Source: Pseudarthrobacter sp. L1SW (GTDB lineage: Bacteria > Actinomycetota > Actinomycetes > Actinomycetales > Micrococcaceae). From it: DNA of 64,000 bases. The position numbers and the translations under genes are program-made. The notes under the pieces are model-generated. The model saw nothing but the letters and a program-made list of their open reading frames with translations, had not been told where the DNA came from and made no database searches. Shown one piece after another: positions 9,177-18,400 of the stretch. Each line of letters opens with the position of its first letter. The stretch's first letter is position 1. Location of the stretch: the NCBI RefSeq assembly GCF_020809045.1, contig NZ_CP078079.1:2542001-2606000 (forward strand). The letters are read 5' to 3'.

Positions 9177-10049
9177 GTGCCGGACCGGGACCGGGAGGAC
9201 TTCGCGTTTGAGGGGATCGGCACGCGCTGGCAGGTCTCAACGCCCCGGCTGCTCGATCCGGTCCTGCTGGCCCGGCTCCTCGCCGTAGTGGAACGGTTCG
9301 ATGCCGACTGGTCCCGGTTCCGGGAGGATTCCCGCGTTACCGCCATGGCCAGGGAACCCGGCCGGTACGAGTTCCCTGCCGAGGCCGGTCCGCTCGGGCT
9401 GGTGTACCGGACCCTCTACCAGCTCACCGGCGGCGCAATGACGCCGCTTATCGGCACCAGCCTGGAGCGTTTGGGGTACGACGCCGGCTACTCACTTCAG
9501 CCTTCCGGCTCCCCGCTGCCGGCACCCGTTTGGGACGAGGTGCTGGATTGGGCGGGCACCACCCTCACCACGAAAGCTCCGGCCGTCCTGGACATCGGGG
9601 CCGCCGGCAAGGGCCTGCTGGTGGACCTGTTGGCGGCGGAACTTGAGGCGGGCGGCGTGACGGCGTTCATTATCGATGCCAGCGGAGACCTGTTGGTGCG
9701 TGGGCCGGATCCCGTTCCGGTGGCATTGGAACACCCCTACAACGCAGCCCAGGCCATCGGCGTGGTGCAGCTGTCCGGCCGGGCACTGTGTGCCTCTGCG
9801 GCAAACCGGCGCGCCTGGGGCGACGGCCTGCACCACGTCCTGGACGGCAGGACCGGCCGGCCGGTAAGGACCGCTGTGGCCACCTGGGCGCTGGCGGAAA
9901 CCACAATGCTGGCCGATGCACTGGCAACGGCGCTCTTTTTCCTCCCCGGCGACGAATTGCAGCGGTCTTTTGATTTTTCCTGGTTGACGGTCTTCTCGGA
10001 CGGAAGCGCAGCCCATTCCCAAGGATTTGAAGGGACACTGTTTTCATGA
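9177..10049 (+). CDS. apbE: FAD:protein FMN transferase (ApbE family)
   Basis: Transfers FMN from FAD to a Ser/Thr of target flavoproteins. The 290-residue protein shows the ApbE core: GGAMTPLIG, LDIGAAGKGLLVDLLA, IIDASGDLLVRG, and the late WALAETTMLADALATALFFL segment. It starts at GTG 9177, three bases after the lipoprotein stop, and its stop overlaps the next ATG (ATGA). No signal peptide is evident, though some family members act outside the membrane. The obvious substrate is the FMN_bind lipoprotein just upstream; that pairing is inference from adjacency and motif. Confidence 0.9.
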   Translation: MPDRDREDFAFEGIGTRWQVSTPRLLDPVLLARLLAVVERFDADWSRFREDSRVTAMAREPGRYEFPAEAGPLGLVYRTLYQLTGGAMTPLIGTSLERLGYDAGYSLQPSGSPLPAPVWDEVLDWAGTTLTTKAPAVLDIGAAGKGLLVDLLAAELEAGGVTAFIIDASGDLLVRGPDPVPVALEHPYNAAQAIGVVQLSGRALCASAANRRAWGDGLHHVLDGRTGRPVRTAVATWALAETTMLADALATALFFLPGDELQRSFDFSWLTVFSDGSAAHSQGFEGTLFS

Positions 10050-11587
10050 GCCCCGTCGAAACCCCCAGAACCGGGCCGGACCTGTCCATCGGCCGGCTGG
10101 ATACCGTGCTGGGCCGGTACACCATGTACCGGCTGATCCTCCTGGTCCTGGCAACCTTGGCCGGATACAGCCTTGTGCTCGACGCCTTGGGCTGGCTGAC
10201 GTTCGGCGTTCCGGAGATGCTGGGGCACCTGGTCCTGTGCCTGGGGCTGACCTACGCATCCAACAGGGCGCTGGCGGCACTGTTCCGGGTACGGCCGCAC
10301 TCCGAGTCCTCGCTGATCACCGGGCTGCTGCTCTATTTCCTGTTCTGGCCCTCTTTCGCCCCAATGGACGTGGCGGGGGTGGCTTTGGCATGCGTGCTGG
10401 CATCGGCGTCGAAATACGCCCTCGCCTGGCGCGGAAGGCACGTGTTCAACCCTGCCGCCGCGGGTGCGTTCGTCACGGGCCTCACCGGCCTTAACATCGC
10501 CACCTGGTGGGCTGCCACGCCGGCCATGCTGTTGCTGCTGCTTCCGGGAGTCCTGCTGGTCCTGTACCGCACCCGGAAGTTCCTGATGGCCACGGTGTTC
10601 ACCGTTGTTGCCGCCGCGATCATCACCGCCGAACTGCTCCAGGCCGGGCTGTCAGCGGGCATGGCCCTGTGGCAGTCCTTTGCCCAGCGGCCGCTGCTGT
10701 TCTTTGTTGGCTTCATGCTTACCGAGCCGCTGACGCTGCCGCCGCGGCGCTGGCAGCAACTCGCGTTGGCCGCAGTGGTGGGCGTTGTCTTCGCGGTCCC
10801 CTACAACGTCGGGTTCCTGGCCAATTCTCCGGAGGCGGCGCTGCTGCTGGGCAACCTGCTGGCTTTCCTGGCGGGCCAGCGCGGGAGCGTGACCCTCCGC
10901 CTTGCCGGAACCAGGGCGCTGACACCCAGCACCACGGAGTTCTCCTTCGAACCGTCGCGGCCGGTCCGCTTCGTGCCGGGGCAGTACATGGAGCTTGACC
11001 TGCCGCAGGTGAAGTCGGACAGGAAGGGCCGGCGCCGGGTATTCAGCCTGACGGGTTCACCGGACGAACGCCTGGTGAAGTTCGGCGTGCGGACTGCCGA
11101 GCCGGTATCCCCGGCGAAGCGCGTCCTCCTTTCACTGAAGCCCGGGGACAAAGTGACCGCCACCTCGGTGGGTGGAGACTTTGTCCTCCCCCGGAACCCA
11201 CGGAAACCGGTACTGCTGATTGCCGCCGGAATAGGCATCACGCCCTACCTTTCACACCTGTCGTCCGGAGGATTGCGGGAACGGGACGCCGTGCTCCTCC
11301 TCCTTGCACGGAGCGCGGACGAGGTTGCCTATGCGGAGGAACTGCGGGCGGCGGGTATCCGGGTCCTGGTTCGCACTGCGGATGGTTCGGCGCCGCCGCC
11401 GGACCTGGCCACCGCCGCCTGGGACGGCACGCGGCTGGACGGCGAAGCCCTCCGTGCACTGGTACCGGACATCGCGGACCGGGACGTCTACGTCTCGGGA
11501 TCACCGGCCAGCGTGGCGGCACTGCGACGTGCGGCCAGGCAGGCAGGGGCGCGCCGGATCCACGTGGACTCGTTCTCGGGCTACTGA
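10046..11587 (+). CDS. NqrB/RnfD-like membrane protein fused to FNR-type oxidoreductase
   Basis: The 513-residue protein has two parts. Residues 20-285 are a polytopic membrane domain with RGRHVFNPAAAGAF and FFVGFMLTEPLTLPP, both typical of NqrB/RnfD/UnbU proteins. Residues 290-513 are a flavodoxin-reductase module with FAD motif RRVFSLTGSP, the NAD(P) loop LLIAAGIGITPYLS and the terminal DSFSGY. It should take electrons from NAD(P)H through FAD to the membrane part. It overlaps apbE by four bases. No SGAT-type flavinylation motif is visible in the membrane domain, so the lipoprotein is the better ApbE target. Its electron acceptor is unknown. Confidence 0.85.
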   Translation: MSPVETPRTGPDLSIGRLDTVLGRYTMYRLILLVLATLAGYSLVLDALGWLTFGVPEMLGHLVLCLGLTYASNRALAALFRVRPHSESSLITGLLLYFLFWPSFAPMDVAGVALACVLASASKYALAWRGRHVFNPAAAGAFVTGLTGLNIATWWAATPAMLLLLLPGVLLVLYRTRKFLMATVFTVVAAAIITAELLQAGLSAGMALWQSFAQRPLLFFVGFMLTEPLTLPPRRWQQLALAAVVGVVFAVPYNVGFLANSPEAALLLGNLLAFLAGQRGSVTLRLAGTRALTPSTTEFSFEPSRPVRFVPGQYMELDLPQVKSDRKGRRRVFSLTGSPDERLVKFGVRTAEPVSPAKRVLLSLKPGDKVTATSVGGDFVLPRNPRKPVLLIAAGIGITPYLSHLSSGGLRERDAVLLLLARSADEVAYAEELRAAGIRVLVRTADGSAPPPDLATAAWDGTRLDGEALRALVPDIADRDVYVSGSPASVAALRRAARQAGARRIHVDSFSGY

Positions 11588-11701
11588 TTTCCCGCTCACT
11601 GGCATGCCCGGGGTGACGGGGCGGCCGCGATTTTCCCTTGCGGGCCACCTTCCTGCTAAGCTCTAGGACGTCCCGCCAGCAACGGCAGGAAACCCCGGAT
11701 T

Positions 11702-11777
11702 GCCCTCGTAGCTCAGGGGATAGAGCGTCTGCCTCCGGAGCAGAAGGTCGTAGGTTCGAATCCTATCGAGGGCACCA
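11702..11777 (+). tRNA. tRNA-Arg, anticodon CCG
   Basis: A 73-base cloverleaf followed by an encoded CCA (11775-11777). The acceptor arm pairs GCCCTCG with CGAGGGC, with A as discriminator. The anticodon stem TCTGC/GCAGA closes the loop CTCCGGA, giving anticodon CCG (reads CGG Arg). The T-loop GTTCGAATC is standard. Confidence 0.97.
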
Positions 11778-11781
11778 GAAG

Positions 11782-11815
11782 AACCCCGTTACTTCAATGA
11801 AGTGGCGGGGTTTTC
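11782..11815 (+). terminator. Rho-independent terminator after tRNA-Arg
   Basis: AACCCCG and CGGGGTT flank an inner ACTTCA/TGAAGT stem, followed by TTTT. It begins five bases after the tRNA CCA end. Confidence 0.85.
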
Positions 11816-11852
11816 TGCTCCCCCTGGACTCCGCCCACTCCCCATGTAGGGT

Positions 11853-12533
11853 TCATTTCCCGGCGCGCCAGGAATCGATAACCACGGTGCCGCGCGGCGA
11901 GTCCAGGGTGGCGCTGAGTGGCGTGGAACTGGCCGCTTTTGCTGTGCCCGCCTTCACTCCTGGCATCTTCAAGACGGCGAGCGCTTCCTCAGGCACCCCG
12001 CGCAATACCAGCTCTTGGAGCGCCAAGGCCGTTTGCGGGAGATGGTCACATGGATGCGGTCCGGTCCATTCGATCAACGTCGGCAACGCGCCCCCGCATT
12101 CTGTGCGGCCATCCTCCCGTACCGTGATGAGCCACTTCAGCGTGCCATACGGCGAATCGCGCTGCACCGCCACTGGCACGCCGGGATCCAGGCCGCAGGT
12201 GGCCAGGCCTTGCCGCAGCGTTTCCAATGCGGCTGTCCGCGCAACTGCATGCACCAGCCGGGGCCGTTCGCGCACGGCCTCACGCAACGCTGGCTGGTCC
12301 AACCCGAACCAGCGGGGCCTGCCGGGTTCCGGCGCTCCGGGATCGACGGCGATGATCTCGAGATAGCACTGGGGGAAACGTTCTGTGCTGATGTCCATCA
12401 CGTGATTATGTGTGCCCATCAAGGCGTGTTTGCCACCCCCGGAGGGCTGGACGCCGAACAGAGCCTCGCACCAGGCCGTGCCCTGCTCCAGCGAATCTGC
12501 CGCGATGACCAGGTGATCTATGCGCGCGTTCAC
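11853..12533 (-). CDS. Glyoxalase-like (VOC superfamily) domain protein
   Basis: 226 residues from GTG 12533. The start RIDHLVIAADSLEQG, the GGKHALMGTHNHVM segment and CYLEIIAVDP fit the glyoxalase-like domain found in many actinobacterial proteins of unknown substrate. Residues after 180 contain LQELVLRGVPEEAL and a C-terminal beta segment. The frame stays open further upstream to 12977, but that region overlaps the divergent M4 protease gene, so the short form is preferred. The enzymatic role cannot be read from the sequence. Confidence 0.8.
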   Translation of the reverse strand: MNARIDHLVIAADSLEQGTAWCEALFGVQPSGGGKHALMGTHNHVMDISTERFPQCYLEIIAVDPGAPEPGRPRWFGLDQPALREAVRERPRLVHAVARTAALETLRQGLATCGLDPGVPVAVQRDSPYGTLKWLITVREDGRTECGGALPTLIEWTGPHPCDHLPQTALALQELVLRGVPEEALAVLKMPGVKAGTAKAASSTPLSATLDSPRGTVVIDSWRAGK

Positions 12534-12705
12534 AGGACGACTATAAACCCGGCCCCGCAACAGCGAGTCAGCGAAAAACGCGGCGACTACGTCCGTCAAT
12601 ATGCCGGCGGTTGTAGCGTTCAGGCTACTGCTACCGCACGTGAGCCTCCGCAGCATTGTCGGTGCCTCCTCGTAGTCTGAAAGCACCAAGTCGAGGGGGT
12701 ACGCC

Positions 12706-13758
12706 ATGCACGTTCCGTTCTGTTCCATTGTTCCGCCATACCTGCTGAGGCGGCTGGCCAAACAGGATGCGCCGGAGTTTTCGTCCGCGGCCAGGGCCGC
12801 CAAGGAAGCCCTGGGCCACGTGGAGTCGTTCCACTCAGCGCGGTCCCGGCCAGTGCCGGACGTTCCGGCAGGGATCCGCCAGGCGAAGCCGGGGCCGCCA
12901 AACCGGAGCATCTTCGACGCCGCCGGCTCGGAGGTCCTCCCCGGCCGGCTGGTCCGCAAGGAGGGTGAGGCCGCCACGGAGGACCCCGCTGCCGATGAGG
13001 CCTATGACGGGCTCGGCCACACGCACCGCCTGTACGCGGACGTGTTCGGACGCAACTCCATTGACGGACGGGGCCTGCCGCTGGACGCAACGGTCCACTT
13101 CGGCAAGCTCTACGACAACGCCTTTTGGGACGGCAAGCAGATGGTTTTCGGCGACGGCGACGGTGAGGTCTTCGAACGGTTCACCAAGTCCCTGAGCGTC
13201 ATCGGCCACGAGCTGGCCCACGGCGTTACCCAGTATTCAGCCGCGCTTGCCTACCGGAACCAGGCGGGCGCCCTGAACGAATCAATGTCGGACGTCTTCG
13301 GTGCCCTGGTGGAGCAGTATGTCAGGAACCAGTCCACGGCCGAGGCCAGCTGGCTGATCGGTGAGGGCCTCTTCACGGCTGAGGTGCAAGGCAGTGCCTT
13401 GCGTTCCATGAAGGATCCCGGCACAGCGTACGACGACGATGTGCTGGGTAAGGACCCGCAACCGGACTCCATGGACACGTACGTCAGGACAAGCGCCGAC
13501 AACGGCGGGGTCCACATCAACTCCGGGATCCCCAACCGCGCCTTCTACCTCGTGGCCGAGACGCTCGGGGGAAACGCCTGGGACTCCCCCGGGCGCATCT
13601 GGTACGAGACACTCACCGGCGGAACGCTGCCTCCCACGGCGACCTTCAGGGTCTTTGCGCGCGCCACGGTTGCGTCCGCCGTGGAACTCTACGGTTCCGG
13701 ATCAACCGAGCATGACGCCGTCCAGAAGGCATGGGAAACTGTGAAGGTCAAGCTTTAA
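12706..13758 (+). CDS. M4 family metalloprotease, protealysin type
   Basis: Zinc metalloprotease of the thermolysin family. In the 350-residue protein the zinc motif HELAH places His168, Glu169 and His172, and the third ligand Glu192 sits in GALNESMSDVFG; the C-terminal catalytic region includes VHINSGIPNRAFY. There is no signal peptide. A short N-terminal segment with PPYLL (residues 10-14) resembles the protealysin-type propeptide, unlike the long thermolysin propeptide. The next gene encodes an emfourin-like inhibitor, the arrangement known for protealysin operons. Start ATG 12706 follows AGGGGG. Confidence 0.93.
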   Translation: MHVPFCSIVPPYLLRRLAKQDAPEFSSAARAAKEALGHVESFHSARSRPVPDVPAGIRQAKPGPPNRSIFDAAGSEVLPGRLVRKEGEAATEDPAADEAYDGLGHTHRLYADVFGRNSIDGRGLPLDATVHFGKLYDNAFWDGKQMVFGDGDGEVFERFTKSLSVIGHELAHGVTQYSAALAYRNQAGALNESMSDVFGALVEQYVRNQSTAEASWLIGEGLFTAEVQGSALRSMKDPGTAYDDDVLGKDPQPDSMDTYVRTSADNGGVHINSGIPNRAFYLVAETLGGNAWDSPGRIWYETLTGGTLPPTATFRVFARATVASAVELYGSGSTEHDAVQKAWETVKVKL

Positions 13759-13763
13759 CGGAC

Positions 13764-13797
13764 GCCTGGCTGCCGTACTTCGGGGCGGCAGCCAGGC
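13764..13797 (+). other. Perfect hairpin between protease and inhibitor genes
   Basis: GCCTGGCTGCC (13764-13774) pairs exactly with GGCAGCCAGGC (13787-13797) around a 12-base loop. There is no T-tract after it, so it may be an mRNA processing or stability structure, or a weak terminator, and could set the protease-to-inhibitor ratio. That role is inference. Confidence 0.55.
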
Positions 13798-13823
13798 TGT
13801 AGGGCAAGCCCAAGGACCAGGCC

Positions 13824-14156
13824 ATGAAGATCAGTGTTGAGCGCACCGGAGGAACCGCCGCGATACCAAGGGTGTGGACTGTGGAAGCCCAATCCAAGAG
13901 CGCCATCAGCCAGTGGCAGCCAATCGTGGAAGCATGCCCCTGGGATTCAGTACCCAGGACGCCCAGGGCAGCCGCCGAGCAGTTTGCGGAAACCCAACCG
14001 GACCGGTTCATCTATTCGATCAGGGCCGGGCAACGCCGGGCAGCACTTCCTGAGCAGGCCGTCACCGGACCTTGGCGGATTCTTGTGGACAGCACCCGGG
14101 AAGCGGCCGAGGAACTGCGTGCCCAACAGCGCGGCGATGGACCGGCGCGCAGCTAA
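13824..14156 (+). CDS. Emfourin-like inhibitor of the M4 protease
   Basis: 110-residue protein with no signal peptide, start ATG 13824 after AAGGA. MKISVERTGGTAAIPR, the conserved tryptophans and DRFIYSIRAG fit the emfourin family: small proteins encoded next to protealysin-like M4 proteases that bind and inhibit them. It begins 65 bases after the protease stop, with a strong hairpin between. The inhibitory role rests on family resemblance and position, not on a visible active site. Confidence 0.8.
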   Translation: MKISVERTGGTAAIPRVWTVEAQSKSAISQWQPIVEACPWDSVPRTPRAAAEQFAETQPDRFIYSIRAGQRRAALPEQAVTGPWRILVDSTREAAEELRAQQRGDGPARS

Positions 14157-14167
14157 CCTGCAGGGCG

Positions 14168-15136
14168 CTATCCCGCCACGGCCAGTTGGCCGCGGAAGGC
14201 ACGGCGGTATGACTGCGGACTGGTGTCCAGGACCTTGGCGAAGTGGTGCCGCAGCAGGACGGGGTGCCCGAAGCCGGACTCCCTGGCGATTTCTTCGATG
14301 TTCAGGTCCGTGGATTCAAGGAGTTCCTGGGCCCGGAGCACCCGCTGTGAATTGAGCCAGGCGGCAGGCGTCGCTCCGGTCTCGGACCGGAAGCGCCTGG
14401 CAAATGTCCTGGCGGACATGTGCACGCGCGCCGCCAGCTCGTTCACGGTGTGCTCGCGGTCCAGGTTCTCCACCATCCAGCGCAGCAGTTGCTCCATGGG
14501 AGCTGAACCGCAGGTTGGCATCGGCCGGTCGATGAACTGCGCCTGGCCGCCGTCGCGGTGCGGAGGAACCACCATGTCCCTGGCGATCGCCGCAGCCACA
14601 TGCGCCCCGAGTTCTACGCGCACCAGGTGGAGGCACGCATCGATCCCGGCGGCCGTCCCTGCGGACGTGATGATGTTGCCGTCCTGTACGTAGAGGACGT
14701 TTTCGTCCACCTGGACGCGGGGATACTCGGCAGCCAGTTGGCCTGAGTAGTGCCAGTGGGTGGTGCAGCGGCGCCCATCCAGCAAGCCGGCGCGGGCCAG
14801 GGCAAAGGCGCCGGAGCAGATGGACATCACCCAGGCTCCCCTTGCATCAGCGGCCCGCAGCGCCTCAAGGACGGATTCGGGCAACTCGTCGTCCCTGCCA
14901 TAGGGGGCCATGATGACCAGGTCCGCATCCTCGGTGGCCTCCAGTCCGAGGCCGACGTTCAGGGACAGGCCGGACTTCAGCCGGACATTGCCCGGCTGCG
15001 GCGTGCAGACGCGGAAGTCGAAGGCCGGGACGCCGCTTCCCCGGCCGGATCTGTCGATGCCGAAGACCTCGCAGGCAGTGCCGAACTCGAACATCGAGAA
15101 GTTGGGAACCACGATCACAGCCACTGATTTGAGCAT
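14168..15136 (-). CDS. GlxA-type transcriptional regulator (DJ-1/PfpI + AraC HTH)
   Basis: 322 residues from ATG 15136. The N-terminal half (1-170) is a DJ-1/PfpI-like domain beginning VAVIVVPNFSMFEFG and containing AWVMSICSGAFALARAGLLDG. The C-terminal half has two AraC helix-turn-helix units (VNELAARVHMSARTFARRF; IEEIARESGFGHPVLLRHHF). An upstream in-frame ATG at 15211 would add 25 basic residues and overlap the divergent region, so 15136 is preferred. Members of this family control diverse operons, and the target is not evident. Its 3' end is convergent with the emfourin gene, 11 bases away. Confidence 0.9.
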   Translation of the reverse strand: MLKSVAVIVVPNFSMFEFGTACEVFGIDRSGRGSGVPAFDFRVCTPQPGNVRLKSGLSLNVGLGLEATEDADLVIMAPYGRDDELPESVLEALRAADARGAWVMSICSGAFALARAGLLDGRRCTTHWHYSGQLAAEYPRVQVDENVLYVQDGNIITSAGTAAGIDACLHLVRVELGAHVAAAIARDMVVPPHRDGGQAQFIDRPMPTCGSAPMEQLLRWMVENLDREHTVNELAARVHMSARTFARRFRSETGATPAAWLNSQRVLRAQELLESTDLNIEEIARESGFGHPVLLRHHFAKVLDTSPQSYRRAFRGQLAVAG

Positions 15137-15217
15137 GCTTCCATTGTGGCAGAAATTAGAGCTTTTTGGGCATTTCTGCCACTTCTTCTTGCTCCGGGCA
15201 AGGAGAAACATGGAGGC

Positions 15218-15385
15218 ATGGAAATCCTCATAACCCTCCTCGTCATCCTGTTCCTCCTCGTGATCGCCGCCACGGTGTCAGCGCTCCTGCGTGATGGCCG
15301 GGGGCATACGCCTCCTGTTGAATCCCACGAAGCCTGGTCTGCCCTGGACCTCCCCAGCATCAACTACACGCTCCGCGTCTTCTAG
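15218..15385 (+). CDS. Small single-pass membrane protein
   Basis: 55 residues: one hydrophobic helix (about residues 2-23, ILITLLVILFLLVIAATV) and a polar tail with no recognised motif. ATG 15218 lies 12 bases after AAGGAGA. It is divergent from the GlxA-type regulator and upstream of hrpA. The function is unknown. The in-frame start at 15146 would overlap the regulator's promoter region. Confidence 0.5.
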   Translation: MEILITLLVILFLLVIAATVSALLRDGRGHTPPVESHEAWSALDLPSINYTLRVF

Positions 15386-15465
15386 CAAGCCGAAGCAAAG
15401 CCACCGGACAACTGCCGGCACTACAAACGGGAAGCCCGGGCTCCCGCAGTAGACTGTCAGCAGAC

Positions 15466-18400
15466 ATGACACTTCACATCACCTATCCCGCCGAGCTGCC
15501 GGTCTCCGAACGGCGCGAAGACCTGATGGCAGCCATCGCGGCGAACCAGGTCACCATCATCGCCGGCGAGACCGGTTCCGGTAAGACCACCCAGATCCCC
15601 AAGATGTGCCTCGAACTTGGCCTGGGCGACAACGGGCTGATCGGCCACACCCAGCCACGCAGGTTGGCGGCACGCACGGTGGCCGAGCGCATCGCCGAGG
15701 AACTGGGCGTGGACATCGGCCAGGAGGTGGGCTTCCAGGTCCGCTTCACCGGCGAGGTCAGCCGGTCCACCAAGGTCAAGCTGATGACCGACGGCATCCT
15801 GCTGGCGGAAATCCAGCGCGACAAACTGCTGCGCAAGTACAACGCGATCATCATCGACGAGGCCCACGAGCGAAGCCTCAACATCGACTTCATCCTTGGC
15901 TACCTCAAACGGATCCTGCCGCAGCGCCCGGACCTCAAGGTGATCATCACCTCCGCCACCATCGACCCCCAGCGGTTTGCCGACCACTTCGGTACGCCGG
16001 AAAAGCCCGCTCCCATCGTGGAGGTTTCCGGGCGGACCTACCCCGTGGAGATCCGCTACCGCCCGCTGTCCCAGCCGCCGGGCGGACCCGGCCCTGACGA
16101 CGAAGAGAATGCTTCCGACGACGAACTCGAGGAAGACCGCGACCCCCTCGACGCCGTCTGTGACGCGGTGGACGAACTCGCCGCGGAAGCACCGGGCGAC
16201 ATCCTGGTGTTCTTCTCCGGCGAGCGCGAGATCCGGGATGCGGCGGATGCCCTCCAGGCCCGCATCCAGACCAACCGCCGGCTGGCCGGAACCGAAGTGC
16301 TTCCGCTCTTCGCACGGCTGAGCCTGCAGGAACAGCACAAGGTCTTCCATCCCGGCAGCAAGCGCCGGATCGTCTTGGCCACCAACGTTGCCGAGACCTC
16401 GCTCACGGTTCCCGGCATCAAGTACGTCATCGACACCGGCACGGCGCGCATCTCGCGGTACTCGCACCGCACCAAGGTCCAGCGCCTGCCCATCGAGCGG
16501 GTCTCCCAGGCTTCGGCCAACCAGCGGTCAGGCCGCTGCGGACGCGTGTCCGACGGCATCGCCATCCGCCTGTACTCGGAGGAAGACTTCGAGTCCCGGC
16601 CCCTTTACACCGACCCCGAAATCCTGCGCACCAACCTGGCCGCCGTCATCCTGCAGATGACCGCCATGGGCGTGGCGCGTGGTCCCAAGGATGTCGAAAA
16701 CTTTCCCTTTGTGGAGCCGCCTGAAACGCGGGCAATCAACGACGGCGTCACGCTGCTCCGTGAACTGGGCGCCTTGGCTGCGGCCCGGCCGCAGAACGGC
16801 ACGGACGGAGCGAAAAGCGGAGGTGGGCTCACCGCCGTCGGGCAGAAACTCGCCCAGCTGCCGGTGGATCCCCGCCTGGGCCGGATGATCGTGGAGGCGG
16901 GCAAACGCGGCTGCGTCCGCGAGGTGATGATCCTCGCTGCCGCCCTGACCATCCAGGACCCACGCGAGCGCCCGACAGACAAGCAGCAGCTCGCGGCGGA
17001 AAAGCACAACCGGTTCAAGGACGAGAATTCGGATTTCACCGGCTTCCTCAACCTGTGGAACTACCTGCAGGAAAAGCAGCAGGAACTGTCGTCGTCGGCC
17101 TTCCGCCGGATGTGCCGGGCGGAGTTCATCAACTACCTGCGGGTGCGCGAGTGGCAGGATCTCTTTGCCCAGCTGCGCCAGTTGGCCCGGCCCCTGGGCA
17201 TCACCCTCGACAACAAGCGGCTTGCGGATCCCGTGGGCAACCACGACGGCATCCACATCAGCCTGCTGTCCGGCCTCCTGAGCCACATCGGCATCCTGGA
17301 CGAGCGCAAGCGCGAGTATGCAGGAGCCCGTGGCAGCCGCTTTGCCATCTTCCCCGGCTCGGCACTCTTCAAGAAGTCGCCCACGTTCGTCATGGCCGCT
17401 GAGCTTGTGGAGACCAGCCGGCTCTGGGCCAGGGTTGCCGCCAAGTTCGACCCCGTCTGGGCGGAGCAGGTGGCCCCGGACCTCGTGAAGCGGAGTTACA
17501 GCGAACCGCACTGGTCCACCCGGCAGGGCTCCGTGATGGCTTACGAGAAGGTCACCCTCTACGGTGTGCCGATCATCGCCCAGCGCCGGATCAACTACGG
17601 CAGGGTGGATCCCGTCGTCGCCAGGGAACTTTTCATCAGGCATGCCCTGGTGGAGGGTGACTGGAAAACCCACCATAAGTTCTTCCACCGCAACCGCGCA
17701 CTCCTGAATGAGGTGGAGGAACTCGAGGCAAGGATGCGCCGCCGGGACCTCCTGGTGGACGACGAGACGCTGTTTGAGTTCTACGATGCCCGGATTGGAC
17801 CGGACGTTGTGTCCGAGCGGCATTTCGACAAGTGGTGGAAAGAAGCGCGGCAGAAGAATCCGGACCTCCTGGATTACGACAAATCCCTGCTCCTCAGCGA
17901 CGACGCGGACGGCCTCGACGAAGCCGCCTACCCCAAGACCTGGCTGCACAAGGGCTTCGAGCTGCCGTTGAGCTACGAGTTCCACCCCGTGGCGCCAGGC
18001 TCGCCGCCGGATCCGTCCGACGGCGTCACGGCCGAGGTCCCGGTGCTGTTCTTGAACCAGCTCGATGACAAGGCGTTCCGTTGGCTCATCCCCGGCCAGC
18101 GCGTGGAGCTGGTGACGGCCCTGATCAAGTCGCTGCCGAAGCAGATCCGGAAGAACTTCGTCCCTGCCCCGGATGTGGCCCGGCAGGCGGTGGCAGTCCT
18201 GGAAGCCGACTTTGATCCCGCTTCCGACGAGCTGGAGCCGTCCCTCGAGCTTGCCCTGCGACGCATCCGCGGGCATGTCATCCCGCCCGGCTCCTGGAAC
18301 TGGGACGCTGTGCCGGCACACCTCCGGGTGAGCTTCAAGGTGGTGGACAGCAAGGGCACTGTCCTGGGCGAGGGCAAAGACCTTGCAGCCCTGCAGGAGG

